Part shown: piece after piece, positions 43,792 through 54,350 of the stretch
Position numbering within the stretch: position 1 is the stretch's first letter
Layout of the letters: the number at the start of each line of letters is the position of its first letter
DNA from: Klugiella xanthotipulae
GTDB lineage: Bacteria > Actinomycetota > Actinomycetes > Actinomycetales > Microbacteriaceae
Direction of reading: 5' to 3'
NCBI RefSeq assembly: GCF_006716695.1
Contig: NZ_VFPN01000003.1
Location: 124,001 to 188,000 of the forward strand
Length of the DNA stretch: 64,000 nucleotides
Notes under the pieces: model-generated
Databases searched by the model: none
What the model was told of the DNA's origin: nothing
What the model saw: only the letters and a program-made list of their open reading frames with translations
Position numbers and translations under genes: made by a program

Positions 43792-44709
43792 ATGCGAAGC
43801 GATGAACCACTCTTTGAGCCACTGAACGACTCCTACGGTTCTATCCAGCCGGGGCTGCCTCTGATCGTGGTCCTGACAGGTTTCTCGGATGCTGGGTCGG
43901 CTGTGTCTCAGCTGGAGAATTATATGGAGTCAACTATCCAGTCTGTGCCCGTCGCTCGTTTTGATACAGACAGGCTTCTCGATTATCGTTCTCGTCGCCC
44001 AACAATCTTTTTCCAGGGTGATGAGCTTACGACCTATCGGCCACCAGAACTCACTCTCTACCTGGCCCAGGACGAACTCGGTCAGAACTTTCTTCTCCTG
44101 CAGGGGTTTGAGCCCGATTTTTTGTGGGAGCGTTTTACGGATGACGTTCTCGGTCTAGTAGAGCGCCTCGGGGTTTCGCATACGACGTGGGTGCACTCCA
44201 TTCCTATGCCAGTTCCCCATACTCGACCGATTGGTGTCACCGTTAGCGGCACTCGTGAAGATCTCATTGACTCACTGTCCGTCTGGAAGCCGAGCGCCCA
44301 GGTTTCGGCTACGGTTGGCCATCTCGTTGAGATGCGGCTACAGGCAGGCGGATACGAGGTCACGGGTTTTGTGCTGCTTGTGTCTCACTATCTGGCCGAG
44401 ACGGAGTATCCAGATGCCCTGTTGAGTGCTTTGGAGTGTATTACTTCGGCCACCGGGCTCATCTTTCCGACCGACGCGATTCGTGAGCGAGGACGAGAAT
44501 TTTATTCCAAGATTGAAAAGCAGGTTGAGTCAAGCCCTGAGACCCGACGTCTCGTAGAGTCGTTGGAGGAGCGACACGATGCATATATGGAAGGAACGAT
44601 CATCCGTTCTCCTCTGATTGGTGATGATGGGCTGCTACCGACCGCCGATCAGATCGCCAGCGAACTGGAGAAGTTTTTGGCGGAGCGGCACGATGAGGGG
44701 GAGCTTTAG
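43792..44709 (+). CDS. PAC2 family protein (proteasome assembly chaperone-like)
   Basis: The 305-residue protein has the PAC2 fold: PLIVVLTGFSDAGSAVSQLENYM, DYRSRRPTIFF, LLLQGFEPDFLWERF and VSHYLAETEYPDALL. Homologues in actinobacteria occur with or without proteasomes and next to pepA. The function is thought to be chaperone- or ligand-binding but is unproved. The ATG at 43792 has the leaderless -10 spacing. The following 259 bases to sigA hold a candidate promoter with TTGACA at 44884-44889 but no clear -10, and no gene. Confidence 0.88.
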   Translation: MRSDEPLFEPLNDSYGSIQPGLPLIVVLTGFSDAGSAVSQLENYMESTIQSVPVARFDTDRLLDYRSRRPTIFFQGDELTTYRPPELTLYLAQDELGQNFLLLQGFEPDFLWERFTDDVLGLVERLGVSHTTWVHSIPMPVPHTRPIGVTVSGTREDLIDSLSVWKPSAQVSATVGHLVEMRLQAGGYEVTGFVLLVSHYLAETEYPDALLSALECITSATGLIFPTDAIRERGREFYSKIEKQVESSPETRRLVESLEERHDAYMEGTIIRSPLIGDDGLLPTADQIASELEKFLAERHDEGEL

Positions 44710-44968
44710 CGCGATCTGCTGGGAATGAGCTCGAAGTAGACGGCGTTGTACTCCGAAGCGGGTTCTTGTGAAAATTCTTGATGGGGTTTGAATATGTCGA
44801 GTCTTTGCAAGAATCGTGCAATAATTAACTCACCAGACCCGGTCAGGGTCGGGAGGTGAACCCTGCGTTTTATCCTCTCCGACTTGACATGGGTCTTAGT
44901 AGTTTGCAGATCATGACGAGTGCGGGCACGCTGGATCCCCTAGCGCGGCTCAGAAGAGAGGCGGGTGC

Positions 44969-46372
44969 GTGGCTACTAAAACCACGACCACAGGTAAGAG
45001 CGCACAATCGAAAGCTGCCGAGAAAGTTGATGAGCTGGCAGCGAATGCTGCGGCTCCCAAGAAGGCAACAGCCGCTAGTGTGACCAAGACCGCGGCGGCT
45101 AAAGCTTCCGCTGCTAAGACGGGAGCGACAGCGACAAAGAGCACTGCAAGCAAAGTAAAAGCTGGGATATCTGCGGATGCGACGACGGCGGTAACCACTA
45201 CGAAACGCCCCTCGACTGCCAAAGCTAAGACCCCAGTAAAGAGCAAGGCCGCTGCAGTGGCTGAACCTGACGAGGATGAGCTTGATGAAGACGCCGTCGT
45301 TGACGTTGAGGTTGTCATCGTTGATGTTGACGGCGAAGACGAAGCAGATGAGGCGACTCCAAAGAAAAAGTCGCCAACAGAACCACTGCCCACGGGGGCT
45401 ATCGTCCTCTCCTCAGGTGATGATGACGATGAGATCCCAGTTTTCTCCACCGCTATTACCGGTGCCACTGCTGACCCTGTAAAGGACTACCTGAAGCAGA
45501 TCGGGAAGGTCGCGTTGCTGAACGCGGCTGAAGAGGTCGAGTTGGCTATGCGAATCGAGGCTGGTCTTTTTGCCGAGGATAAGCTGGCGAATACGCCTGA
45601 TATGACGAAGCAGTTGCAGCGAGAGCTGCGCTGGGTTGCTCGGGACGGACAGCGGGCCAAAGCCCACTTGCTCGGTGCAAACCTTCGTCTGGTGGTGTCT
45701 CTCGCTAAGAGGTACACCGGCCGCGGAATGCAGTTTCTTGATCTCATCCAAGAGGGTAACCTTGGCCTGATCCGCGCGGTGGAGAAATTCGACTATACCA
45801 AGGGCTTCAAATTTTCGACCTATGCGACATGGTGGATCCGTCAGGCAATCACCCGTGCTATGGCCGACCAGGCCCGTACAATCCGTATCCCAGTTCACAT
45901 GGTGGAGGTCATTAACAAGCTCGCTCGTGTTCAGCGGCAGATGCTTCAAGACCTGGGCCGTGAGCCTACTCCGGAAGAATTGAGCCGTGAGCTTGACATG
46001 ACGCCCGAAAAGGTTGTCGAGGTTCAAAAATACGGTCGTGAGCCCATCTCCCTGCATACGCCGCTGGGCGAGGATGGGGACAGCGAGTTCGGTGATCTTA
46101 TTGAGGACACTGAAGCCGTTGTGCCTGCGGATGCGGTGGGCTTCACTATGCTGCAGCGACAGCTCGAGTCGCTCCTGGACTCATTATCAGAGCGTGAAGC
46201 CGGAGTCATTCGGATGCGGTTTGGGCTGGGAGATGGCATGCCCAAGACCCTTGACCAGATCGGTGACACCTTTGGCGTTACCCGTGAGCGCATTCGCCAG
46301 ATTGAGTCGAAGACGATGGCCAAGTTGCGCCACCCTTCCCGTTCCCAGTCGCTCCGCGATTACCTAGAGTAA
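44969..46372 (+). CDS. sigA: Principal RNA polymerase sigma factor (SigA/HrdB/RpoD)
   Basis: The 467-residue sigma-70 has a ~165-residue N-terminal region 1.1: Lys/Ala/Thr-rich first ([15 protein letters not shown]), then an acidic patch [14 protein letters not shown]. Core regions follow: 1.2 [16 protein letters not shown], region 2 with [20 protein letters not shown] and [20 protein letters not shown] (-10 recognition), region 3, and region 4 ending [20 protein letters not shown]. It directs housekeeping transcription. The start is GTG 44969 near AGAGAGGCGGG. The Lys-rich head is typical of actinobacteria. Confidence 0.96.
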   Translation: MATKTTTTGKSAQSKAAEKVDELAANAAAPKKATAASVTKTAAAKASAAKTGATATKSTASKVKAGISADATTAVTTTKRPSTAKAKTPVKSKAAAVAEPDEDELDEDAVVDVEVVIVDVDGEDEADEATPKKKSPTEPLPTGAIVLSSGDDDDEIPVFSTAITGATADPVKDYLKQIGKVALLNAAEEVELAMRIEAGLFAEDKLANTPDMTKQLQRELRWVARDGQRAKAHLLGANLRLVVSLAKRYTGRGMQFLDLIQEGNLGLIRAVEKFDYTKGFKFSTYATWWIRQAITRAMADQARTIRIPVHMVEVINKLARVQRQMLQDLGREPTPEELSRELDMTPEKVVEVQKYGREPISLHTPLGEDGDSEFGDLIEDTEAVVPADAVGFTMLQRQLESLLDSLSEREAGVIRMRFGLGDGMPKTLDQIGDTFGVTRERIRQIESKTMAKLRHPSRSQSLRDYLE

Positions 46373-46379
46373 GCAGTAT

Positions 46380-46423
46380 AAGAATAAGGGTCCTTCCTCT
46401 ATAGAGGAAGGACCCTTATTCTT
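46380..46423. terminator. 44-bp perfect palindrome terminator after sigA
   Basis: The left arm AAGAATAAGGGTCCTTCCTC(TA) and its exact complement meet with no spacer. The hairpin therefore forms with a small loop taken from the centre TATA. It begins 7 bases past the sigA stop and serves the convergent DUF7455 gene as well. Confidence 0.85.
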
Positions 46424-46472
46424 ATGTCCTCATGGTGGATATAGAGAGTGATGGCGTGCCGCCCCTGGAACG

Positions 46473-46694
46473 TCAGGGTTGCAGTTTGTGGCTTTCGTCA
46501 TGCCAGGAGGAGACTAGGGGCTGAAGTTTTTCCTTGTGCTTGTTTCCATGGTGAGCGCAGAACAGCAGTTCCCCGGAGCCCATCGTTGCCCTGATGTATG
46601 CTTGCGATCCGCAGCTATCGCAACGGTCAAGCGCACTCAGCGGGCGCTCCTCATCTACTGGAGCACTGTCGATATCGGTCGTCAGCGTTGTCAT
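46473..46694 (-). CDS. DUF7455 family small protein
   Basis: The 73-residue protein starts at the ATG at 46694 (MTTLTTDIDSAPVDEERP). It has LSALDRCDSCGSQAYIRATM and LLFCAHHGNKHKEKL, a CxxC plus Cys-x-His-His arrangement that probably binds one zinc. This family sits next to the principal sigma factor across actinobacteria. Its role is unknown; nucleic-acid or polymerase binding is possible but unproved. Confidence 0.85.
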   Translation of the reverse strand: MTTLTTDIDSAPVDEERPLSALDRCDSCGSQAYIRATMGSGELLFCAHHGNKHKEKLQPLVSSWHDESHKLQP

Positions 46695-46878
46695 GAGCTT
46701 CCTCCCCTTTCCGTTGCCGAAGTGGCTACACCTATACAAGCACGTTGTGGCTGGATTTTGTTCCCATCTGATGTCGTTTCGCTGACCGCGTAGCGTTGAC
46801 CTGAGTGTCCTGTCGGGTTTTTTGTCTTCGGGGCCTACTCTTGTGAAGTAATCCCACCGCTGATATACAAGGAGAGTC

Positions 46879-48966
46879 TTGGCCGCGTCCGACTATTCTG
46901 CCCGACACCTTTCTGTATTGGAGGGCCTTGAGGCTGTTCGTAAACGTCCCGGAATGTATATCGGCTCTACCGATTCGCGTGGTCTTATGCATTGCCTGTG
47001 GGAGATTATCGACAACTCCGTTGACGAAGCCTTGGCCGGATTCGGTGAGACTATTCGCGTCATCCTGCACGCGGACGGTAGCGTTGAGGTTCACGACTTT
47101 GGGCGCGGAATCCCGGTCGATATCGAACCAAAGAGCGGGCTGAGCGGCGTAGAACTCATTTTTACAAAGTTGCACGCTGGCGGAAAGTTTGGCGGCGGCT
47201 CATACGGTTCTTCAGGTGGTCTTCACGGGGTTGGAGCCTCGGTTGTGAACGCTCTGTCGGGGCGTCTGGACGTTTCGGTGGATCGTGTCGGTAAGACCTG
47301 GAGCATGTCGTTCCGTCATGGTGAACCTGGGCGTTTCGTAGATGCAGATGATGGCGAGCGCAGTCCAAATTCTCCGTTTACCCCCTTCGACACGAAAAGT
47401 GAACTGTTGGAGACAGGAAAGGTTCGGAAAGGAGTAACTGGTACACGCGTTCGTTATTGGGCTGACCCGCAAATTTTTACCGCCGATGCAACGTTTGACT
47501 CTGAGCAGCTTAGGGCCCGTGCTCGGCAGACAGCGTTTTTAATTCCGGGCCTCCGTCTGGTGCTCGACGACTTACGGGGGGAGGAGCCGACGCACGAGGA
47601 ATTCCACTTTGAGGGGGGTATCTCAGAGTATGTCGATTTTCTTGCTCCAGATACGGCCGTAACCAACACGTGGCGGCTTACGGGAGCCCATACGTTTACC
47701 GAAACTGTTCCGGTGATGAACGAGGCGGGTGCGCTCGTATCTACCGAAGTACACCGTGAGTGTCTGGTGGATGTAGCTCTCCGCTGGGGCGCGGGGTATG
47801 ACACAACCGTGCGCAGCTACGTTAATATCATCGCAACCCCTAAGGGGGGGACCCATCTCACCGGTTTTGAACAGGGACTTGTGAAATTCTTCCGCCAACA
47901 AGTTGAGGCTAATTCCCGAAAGCTCAAAGCGGGTAATGACAAACTTGAAAAAGACGACCTTCTTGCCGGGCTAACTGCTGTCTTGACGGTGCGATTACCC
48001 GAACCGCAGTTTGAGGGCCAGACCAAAGAGATCCTGGGTACACCCGCTGTGCGAACAATCGTGAATCGGGTGGTGACCCACGGTCTCAAAGACTTGTACG
48101 AGTCTACAAAACGTGAAGATAAGGCTCAGTCCATGCTGGTGCTTGAGAAGATCGTGTCCGAAATGAAATCTCGGATTTCCCTCCGGGCCCAGCGGGATAC
48201 GCAGCGCCGAAAGACTTCTTTAGAAAGTTCCTCTCTGCCCGCAAAGCTTATTGACTGCCGGAGTAAGGACGTTGGTAGTAGTGAGCTTTTCATCGTCGAG
48301 GGAGACTCTGCGCTTGGCACAGCCCGCCCCGCTCGTGATAGCGAGTTTCAGGCGCTCTTGCCCATCCGCGGCAAGATACTCAATGTGCAGAAGGCCTCTG
48401 TCGCCGATATGCTTTCGAACGCTGAGTGTGGGGCCATCATTAAGGTGATCGGTGCTGGTTCGGGGCGTGACTTTGATTTGGCGTCTGCCCGCTACGGCAA
48501 GGTCATTATTATGAGTGATGCGGATGTTGACGGTGCGCACATTCGGACCCTCCTCTTGACTCTCTTTTTCCGCTACATGAGGCCTATGCTTGAGGCGGGA
48601 CGAGTCTACGCCGCTGTTCCGCCCCTCCACCGTGTGATCGTGCAGCATCCGGGTAAGAAGCCCAACGAAACGATCTACACCTACAGCGAGGTGCAACTTC
48701 ACTCGTTGCTCGCCGATCTCAAGAAGCGTGGCAGACGTTATCTTGAGCCTATCCAGAGATATAAAGGACTTGGCGAAATGGATGCTGACCAGCTGGCCGA
48801 AACGACTATGGATCGAGACAAGCGCTTGCTTCGTCGGGTACGGGTTGCTGACGGTCAGCAAGCTTCACAGATCTTTGAGTTACTGATGGGTAATGAGGTT
48901 GCACCGCGCAAAGAGTTTATCGTGGCGAGCTCAGATACCCTGTCCCGAGAGCGCATTGACGTGTAG
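46879..48966 (+). CDS. parE: Type II topoisomerase B subunit (ParE-like/second GyrB)
   Basis: The 695-residue ATPase subunit starts at TTG 46879 behind AAGGAGAG. The GHKL domain has HLSVLEGLEAVRKRPGMYIG, EIIDNSVDEALAG, VEVHDFGRGIPVDI and GGLHGVGASVVNALS. The TOPRIM domain has ELFIVEGDSALGTA and IIMSDADVDGAHIRTLLL, and the end PIQRYKGLGEMDADQLAETT is complete. With the A subunit encoded convergently at 49-51.5 kb it decatenates or relaxes DNA. Subfamily (topo IV versus a second gyrase) is judged by context: the pair lies after sigA rather than near dnaA. Confidence 0.9.
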   Translation: MAASDYSARHLSVLEGLEAVRKRPGMYIGSTDSRGLMHCLWEIIDNSVDEALAGFGETIRVILHADGSVEVHDFGRGIPVDIEPKSGLSGVELIFTKLHAGGKFGGGSYGSSGGLHGVGASVVNALSGRLDVSVDRVGKTWSMSFRHGEPGRFVDADDGERSPNSPFTPFDTKSELLETGKVRKGVTGTRVRYWADPQIFTADATFDSEQLRARARQTAFLIPGLRLVLDDLRGEEPTHEEFHFEGGISEYVDFLAPDTAVTNTWRLTGAHTFTETVPVMNEAGALVSTEVHRECLVDVALRWGAGYDTTVRSYVNIIATPKGGTHLTGFEQGLVKFFRQQVEANSRKLKAGNDKLEKDDLLAGLTAVLTVRLPEPQFEGQTKEILGTPAVRTIVNRVVTHGLKDLYESTKREDKAQSMLVLEKIVSEMKSRISLRAQRDTQRRKTSLESSSLPAKLIDCRSKDVGSSELFIVEGDSALGTARPARDSEFQALLPIRGKILNVQKASVADMLSNAECGAIIKVIGAGSGRDFDLASARYGKVIIMSDADVDGAHIRTLLLTLFFRYMRPMLEAGRVYAAVPPLHRVIVQHPGKKPNETIYTYSEVQLHSLLADLKKRGRRYLEPIQRYKGLGEMDADQLAETTMDRDKRLLRRVRVADGQQASQIFELLMGNEVAPRKEFIVASSDTLSRERIDV

Positions 48967-48986
48967 CAGGCTCGCGGCGTGAGGGA

Positions 48987-49014
48987 ATGAGGTGTAGCTG
49001 GCCCTGCACCTCAT
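48987..49014. terminator. Hairpin between the two topoisomerase genes
   Basis: ATGAGGTGTAG pairs with CTGCACCTCAT (11 bp, one T-G pair) around loop CTGGCC, between convergent genes. Confidence 0.65.
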
Positions 49015-49022
49015 CGAGCGGA

Positions 49023-51524
49023 TTAGACCGAACTCTCTGTCGCTTCGTTTCTGCCGAGGGCCGTGTTGATATCGCCACCAATAACGGTAGGAAGCTCGTC
49101 AAGAGGGTGGCCGGATGCGTCGCGTTTGGCTAGTTCGTTAGGGAGGACGCACGGACGTCCATCTGCGGTAAGCGCACGAGGTTCCCCCGCACCAACCCAG
49201 GCAACTGCAATCTGGTCTTCACCCTTGAGGAAGCGTTGTGCCCGCACGCCACCGGTTGCCCGGCCTTTCGCGGGATACTCAGAGAAGCTGCTCACTTTAC
49301 CGCTGCCCAGCGCCGTACCGGGGAGGGTTGCGGTGCTCTCGGCAACCGTTGCAACACGTGCGGTTACAGAGGCTTCGGGCGTGATCGCGGTGAAGAATAT
49401 GACCCGGGCGCCTGCGGAGAGCTTGATGCCTGCCATCCCGCCAGCGGGGCGCCCCTGTGGTCGTACGAGAGCAGAGGAGAATCGCAGAAGTTGTGCGTCA
49501 CTGGTGAGAAAAACGAGTTCATCTGCATCGGTTGTGACGGTGGCTCCCACTACGGTGTCGCCGTCTTTGAGCCCGATGAGTTCAAGGTCGGGTTTGGTGG
49601 GAAGATCGGCGAGTGAAACACGTTTCACAACGCCCTGACGGGTTCCAAATGCCACTATCGTGTCGTCCGTGATGGGGGTAATGAGGCGGATCTTCTCGGC
49701 TGTATTGGTCAAACCGACGTACTCGTCGATGGATACTCCGGCCGCCAGCTGAACGCTTGCTGCAGGAACAGCGGGTATCGACACAGGTGTGAACCGTATG
49801 AGGCGTCCGGTTGATGTGATTGCGGCGATGTCTGAGCGGGTCGTTGTGCTGAGAACAGACAAAACCCCATCATGGTGTGAGCGGCGACTCGCTGTGTTGA
49901 GTGTCCCCGTTCCAACTGCTGGATCGTGATCGATGCGTACAAGGTTTCCCGTACTTGAGAGCAGAACTGTGCAGGGCGTGTCAGCAACTTCAAGGTTGAC
50001 TTTTTTCGCCTGTGCAGCGGATACGCGTGCGGGAGCCGCGCCGGTCAGCAAGGTACGGCGGGGAGTGCCAAACTGCTTGGCTACTACTTCTAACTCTCCG
50101 GCGACCACCTCACGTATGCGCTCTGTGCTGGCAAGAATCGCCTCCAACTCGGCGATCTGCGCGGCCAGGTCATCACGTTCGGCTTCGAGTTCAACCCGTG
50201 AAAACCGTGTGAGTCGACGTAAACGTAGCTCGAGAATGTACTCGGCTTGAATCTCGCTCAGGTCAAACACCTCCATGAGCCGACCTCTGGCCATTTCCGT
50301 ATCGTCGCTCGTGCGGATGAGCTGGATAACCTCGTCAATATCGAGGATCGCGAGCAACATCCCTTCTACCAGATGCAGACGGTCTTTGCGCTTGCCTAAG
50401 CGAAACTGCGAGCGGCGGGTAACAACCGACACTCGATGGTCAAGAAAAACCGTAAGCATCTCGCGTAGACCGAGGGTTTGTGGCTGGCCCCTAACGAGTG
50501 CCACATTGTTGATACTGAAGGAATCCTCAAGCGGCGTATAGCGGTAGAGCTGTTCTAAGACAGCCTCGGGGTTAAAGCCGGTCTTGATGCTGATAACGAG
50601 GCGCAGACCATTTTTACGATCAGTGAGATCGACAACATCCGTGATTCCGCTCAGTTTCTTGGAATCAACACCGTCTTTGATCTTCTCGATGACGCGTTCA
50701 GGTCCGACCAGATATGGTAGCTCCATGACGATGAGGCCGCTTTTGCGAGGGGTTAGCTGTTCGACCCGAACCTTCGCACGGGTGCGGAAAGCGCCTCGAC
50801 CGCTACGGTAGGCGTCCTTCACGCCGTCAAGGCCGACGATAGTGCCTCCACCTGGAAGATCAGGACCGGGAATGAACTCCATGAGTTCGTCAACGGTGGC
50901 CGAAGGCTTATTTAGTAGATAGATTGCTCCCTGGACGACCTCGATCAGGTTGTGGGGAGCCATGTTGGTTGCCATGCCCACCGCTATTCCGCTGGCACCG
51001 TTGACGAGCAGGTTCGGAATCGCTGAAGGGAGAACCTCTGGCTGGGTGAGTTGGTTATCGTAGTTGGGAACCAGATCAACAACGTCCTCGTCGAGGTTGT
51101 CGGTCATAGCGAGTGCAGCCCCGGCGAGTCGGGCTTCGGTGTATCGAGCCGCGGCCGGGCCGTCATCGAGTGAGCCGAAGTTTCCGTGGCCGTCAATGAG
51201 TGGAACACGCAGCGTAAAACCCTGGGCGAGCCGGACAAGAGCGTCATAAATGGACGCATCGCCGTGGGGGTGGAGTTTTCCCATCACCTCGCCCACGACG
51301 CGCGCAGACTTGACATGCCCCTTATCGGGCCGCAATCCCATATCGGTCATCTGGTACAAGATGCGCCGCTGAACGGGCTTCAGACCGTCGCGGGCATCGG
51401 GGAGCGCGCGCGCGTAAATAACCGAGTACGCATACTCAAGAAATGAGTCCTGCATCTCAGACGAAATGTCAACGTCTTCGATTCGTTCGATGGGTGTGGG
51501 GTTGTCGCTCACTGGTGCTTTCAC
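49023..51524 (-). CDS. parC: Type II topoisomerase A subunit (ParC-like)
   Basis: The 833-residue DNA-cleaving subunit shows [15 protein letters not shown], the quinolone region [21 protein letters not shown], and the catalytic Tyr in [11 protein letters not shown] (about residue 128). A GyrA-like C-terminal beta-pinwheel follows (for example [20 protein letters not shown]). The position equal to E. coli GyrA Ser83 is Ala, as in mycobacteria. The start is GTG 51524 ([11 protein letters not shown]) without a clear ribosome site; GTG 51512 is an alternative. No canonical GyrA-box (QRRGGKG) is visible, which supports topo IV. Confidence 0.9.
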   Translation of the reverse strand: MKAPVSDNPTPIERIEDVDISSEMQDSFLEYAYSVIYARALPDARDGLKPVQRRILYQMTDMGLRPDKGHVKSARVVGEVMGKLHPHGDASIYDALVRLAQGFTLRVPLIDGHGNFGSLDDGPAAARYTEARLAGAALAMTDNLDEDVVDLVPNYDNQLTQPEVLPSAIPNLLVNGASGIAVGMATNMAPHNLIEVVQGAIYLLNKPSATVDELMEFIPGPDLPGGGTIVGLDGVKDAYRSGRGAFRTRAKVRVEQLTPRKSGLIVMELPYLVGPERVIEKIKDGVDSKKLSGITDVVDLTDRKNGLRLVISIKTGFNPEAVLEQLYRYTPLEDSFSINNVALVRGQPQTLGLREMLTVFLDHRVSVVTRRSQFRLGKRKDRLHLVEGMLLAILDIDEVIQLIRTSDDTEMARGRLMEVFDLSEIQAEYILELRLRRLTRFSRVELEAERDDLAAQIAELEAILASTERIREVVAGELEVVAKQFGTPRRTLLTGAAPARVSAAQAKKVNLEVADTPCTVLLSSTGNLVRIDHDPAVGTGTLNTASRRSHHDGVLSVLSTTTRSDIAAITSTGRLIRFTPVSIPAVPAASVQLAAGVSIDEYVGLTNTAEKIRLITPITDDTIVAFGTRQGVVKRVSLADLPTKPDLELIGLKDGDTVVGATVTTDADELVFLTSDAQLLRFSSALVRPQGRPAGGMAGIKLSAGARVIFFTAITPEASVTARVATVAESTATLPGTALGSGKVSSFSEYPAKGRATGGVRAQRFLKGEDQIAVAWVGAGEPRALTADGRPCVLPNELAKRDASGHPLDELPTVIGGDINTALGRNEATESSV

Positions 51525-51557
51525 ATGGAATCTGTGTGGACGGGTACGATTGCCCCC

Positions 51558-52676
51558 ATGTTATCTACCCATTCGTCTCTCGGTTTGAGCCTTGCCGAGG
51601 TTTTGCCAACTTGCCTCGCCTCCGTCAACAGGGCTGGCCGGGGTGACGGGTACGGTAGAGCTCGAATTGCCGTGGTGATTGTTGTGGACGGCCTTGGCTA
51701 CACAAACCTCAAGCAGCGCAAAGGATACGCACGATTTCTGTGGGGGAGCAACCCGCGTCGTATCGAAACTGTCGCGCCGTCAACAACAGGTGCGGCCCTC
51801 ACCACTATCACCACGGGAACGCTTCCCGGTGTACACGGTCTGATCGGGTATCGGATTCGTGACCCGCGCCGCAATCAACTTGTGACTACCCTCAGCGAGT
51901 GGGAGGACATCGGAGAGACGCGTGACTGGCAGCGCAGCGAAACGGTCTTTGAACAGGCACGTTCTGCTGGGGTCCCGAGCGCTGTTATCGGGCGTAAAGC
52001 TCACGCCCAGAGCGGGTTGACCCGAGCTATCTTAACCGGTGCCGATTACGTATCGGCCGAGTCAATTACGGACCGGTTTGCGGCTGCTAGCGAACTGGTG
52101 CGGTTAGGCCAGCACCCGCTTGTCTACCTTTACGTGGACGAGTTGGATCGGGTGGCCCATGCATCAGGGTGGTCTTCTACGGCTTGGCAGGAACGGCTAG
52201 AACTTCTCGACATCTCTGTGCGCGGCTTCATCGCAGCGCTACCTGTTGACGTTGGTGCGGTGATGGTGGCTGATCACGGCATCGTTGATGTGCCTGAGCG
52301 CAGACATATTCTCTACGATGAAGATCCAGAGATGATGAGAGGAGTGTCTCAAGTAGGGGGGGAGCCTCGGTTCCGCTATTTATATCTCGAGAATCCGGCG
52401 AACGCCCAGTGTGTGGTGGACCGGTGGCGAGAAGTCTTCGGGCGATGGGCCACAATACTAACGCGTGATGAGGCTCTCGAAAAAGGAATCTTCGGACCCG
52501 TAGACGACTGCGTAGTGGCACGTCTTGGAGATGTCATTATCGCGGCTACGGCCGAGTGTGCGTTTTATAGCTCGGGGCTCGCGGACAAGGCATCGCGCCG
52601 GATGACAGGACAGCACGGCAGCCTGACGCCCGAAGAGTTGGGTGTTCCGCTTATCCGCTGGGGAGCCTTTGCCTAA
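51558..52676 (+). CDS. Alkaline-phosphatase-superfamily / nucleotide pyrophosphatase-like protein
   Basis: The 372-residue enzyme starts at the ATG at 51558 (MLSTHSSLGLSLAEVLP), with TACGAT 7 bases upstream (leaderless). An ATG at 51525 abuts the parC start and is unlikely. Metal and nucleophile motifs: VVIVVDGLGYTNL, the Thr nucleophile in VAPSTTGAALTTITTGTLPG, YLYVDELDRVAHASGW and VMVADHGIVDVPE. It is a predicted phosphodiesterase or phosphatase; the substrate is unknown. It lies between parC and sepH in the conserved actinobacterial order. Its stop overlaps the sepH stop by 4 bases. Confidence 0.88.
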   Translation: MLSTHSSLGLSLAEVLPTCLASVNRAGRGDGYGRARIAVVIVVDGLGYTNLKQRKGYARFLWGSNPRRIETVAPSTTGAALTTITTGTLPGVHGLIGYRIRDPRRNQLVTTLSEWEDIGETRDWQRSETVFEQARSAGVPSAVIGRKAHAQSGLTRAILTGADYVSAESITDRFAAASELVRLGQHPLVYLYVDELDRVAHASGWSSTAWQERLELLDISVRGFIAALPVDVGAVMVADHGIVDVPERRHILYDEDPEMMRGVSQVGGEPRFRYLYLENPANAQCVVDRWREVFGRWATILTRDEALEKGIFGPVDDCVVARLGDVIIAATAECAFYSSGLADKASRRMTGQHGSLTPEELGVPLIRWGAFA

Positions 52677-53830
52677 ACTGGGTCATCGTCGTTGCGGGGA
52701 CCACCAAACAGGATGTCATCCCAGCTGGGCATCTCAGCACGTTTTTTCCTGCCACGAGGAGTAGTCGCGGCAGGTGCGGATTCGTTTCCGTGAGCATCCT
52801 CGTTCTCTGCCGGAATGATTCCTGAGGAGGGGTGTTCGGGGTGGGATGACCGACTTCCTCGCGTGATTACTTGTTCCGTCGCGTCGATCGGCGGAACCTC
52901 ATTTGCGGAGAAAAGCGGCGTGGTTGTCGCCGACGACTCTGCGTCTTGTTTCTCGACGGACGAGCTGTCGGACTGAGCCTGTGCAGCAGCTGATTCCCGT
53001 TCGCCTCGGCGACGGCGAAGAGCTTCGAGGAGGTCTGCTGTCTGGCCAAAATCGGTGTGGTCATCGGCCCGTGAGACGGCCAGTTCGTCCACCTCTCGTG
53101 ACCAATAAGATTCCTGTGGTAGGTCTTCGCCGGGGTTTTCTGTTGACTCAGTGTGATCGGGGGTGGTTGCAGCGGTTAGCGAGTTAGGGTCAAAAGCGCC
53201 GGAGTCAAAACGGTCGCTGTGAAGACGTGGCTCGGTGGGCTCCACCGCGCGAAGTTTTGGGATAAGTCGGTCGCTGATATCGCCCTGCTTGGACAGAGTG
53301 ATGGCGTCTGAGTTGATCGGAGTTAGCGCCGAGCGCTTGTTATCGAAGGCCCACACCGCCTGGTGTGAGATATCGTTGGCAACAAATGCAAGTTGGATGA
53401 GCCAGCCACTGTCCTCGTCCCGCCAGCACGTCCAGATCCGTTCGCTGGCCGATAGGGTATCGAGACGGATGCTGAGAGCATCCCCAAATCGTAACTGCTG
53501 CATTTCAGCCTGGGAGGTATTCAGAACGACGGAAACGGCCAACGCGCTGCTGAGGATGTACTCGCGCTCAGCAAGGACGGGACCCTCATACTTTTCAATG
53601 TCCTCAGTGCTGGCACCGGTGAGTGTCGAAATCTCTTCACGAGTGTGACCGGAGCGGATATGCGATTGGATAATTCGTGGAGACACCCGCACCTGGTCGG
53701 TGTCTCGTTTGGTCAGACGTCGGACCTCGGAGAATAAAGATTCGTCGGCCAAAACGCGAAAGCTCTCACCAGCATCGTTGGACACGATGAGGTAGCCGTC
53801 CTCAATTCCAACGACTCTGAGCTCCTGCAT
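52673..53830 (-). CDS. sepH: Septation protein SepH (DUF3071)
   Basis: The 385-residue protein starts at the ATG at 53830 (MQELRVVGIEDGYLIVSND) behind GGAGGCACAAC. The N-terminal ~165 residues form the conserved DUF3071 domain. It has a helix-turn-helix-like RVSPRIIQSHIRSGHTREEISTL and YEGPVLAEREYILSSALAV. The rest is a long, disordered, Ser/Glu/Pro-rich tail. In Streptomyces SepH binds FtsZ and promotes Z-ring assembly in the cytoplasm. The tail ends with a conserved AEMPSWDDILFGG motif. Confidence 0.93.
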   Translation of the reverse strand: MQELRVVGIEDGYLIVSNDAGESFRVLADESLFSEVRRLTKRDTDQVRVSPRIIQSHIRSGHTREEISTLTGASTEDIEKYEGPVLAEREYILSSALAVSVVLNTSQAEMQQLRFGDALSIRLDTLSASERIWTCWRDEDSGWLIQLAFVANDISHQAVWAFDNKRSALTPINSDAITLSKQGDISDRLIPKLRAVEPTEPRLHSDRFDSGAFDPNSLTAATTPDHTESTENPGEDLPQESYWSREVDELAVSRADDHTDFGQTADLLEALRRRRGERESAAAQAQSDSSSVEKQDAESSATTTPLFSANEVPPIDATEQVITRGSRSSHPEHPSSGIIPAENEDAHGNESAPAATTPRGRKKRAEMPSWDDILFGGPRNDDDPV

Positions 53831-54032
53831 GTTGTGCCTCCGGTTATGGTCGTGTGCCCAATAGCTTCCCACGCTGTACGCAGTTTTTTGGTGAAGTTGT
53901 TGGGCGTGCCGGAATCTCCACCGTGCCGGTCTGGGAATGTGCTGGGGGCAGTTTGCTATTCGTTCAACTTTCGTGCAAACTATCGCCGCCTACCAAATTT
54001 ATGGTGGTGAGTTCTTATAGAAGTGGAAGAGA

Positions 54033-54323
54033 ATGGCGACTGACTACGACGCTCCGCGCAAGACCGACGATGACTCAGAATCGATTGAGGCGCTGAAGGA
54101 ACGTGTACCCGATAAGCTCTCGGGCGCGGTTGACTCCGAAGACTCGGACAACCCTGGGTTTGAGCTTGCGGGTGCGGACCTGTCCGATCTTGATCTTGAT
54201 GTTGTTGTCTTGCCGCCGCAGGCCGACGAGTTTACCTGTGTGAGTTGCTTTCTGGTGCGTCACCGCTCTCAGATTGACCACGAGTCCAAGCTCGGGCCAA
54301 TCTGTCGGGAGTGTTCGGCCTAG
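54033..54323 (+). CDS. DUF4193 family protein
   Basis: The 96-residue acidic protein starts at the ATG at 54033 (MATDYDAPRKTDDDSESIE). It ends in a zinc-binding knuckle, FTCVSCFLVRHRSQIDHE, followed by PICRECSA, giving two CxxC pairs. It is a conserved actinobacterial protein of unknown role, always near sepH and dut. A 28-bp hairpin follows 28 bases later. The 202 bases between sepH and this gene hold divergent promoters. Confidence 0.92.
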   Translation: MATDYDAPRKTDDDSESIEALKERVPDKLSGAVDSEDSDNPGFELAGADLSDLDLDVVVLPPQADEFTCVSCFLVRHRSQIDHESKLGPICRECSA

Positions 54324-54350
54324 TCACCCTGTGCTGCTACACGACTGCAC

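Noticed and set aside
44950-45468. 172-aa minus-strand frame rich in Ser/Ala/Thr
   Set aside because: It is the complement of the Lys/Ala/Thr-rich head of SigA; low-complexity codons keep the opposite frame open.
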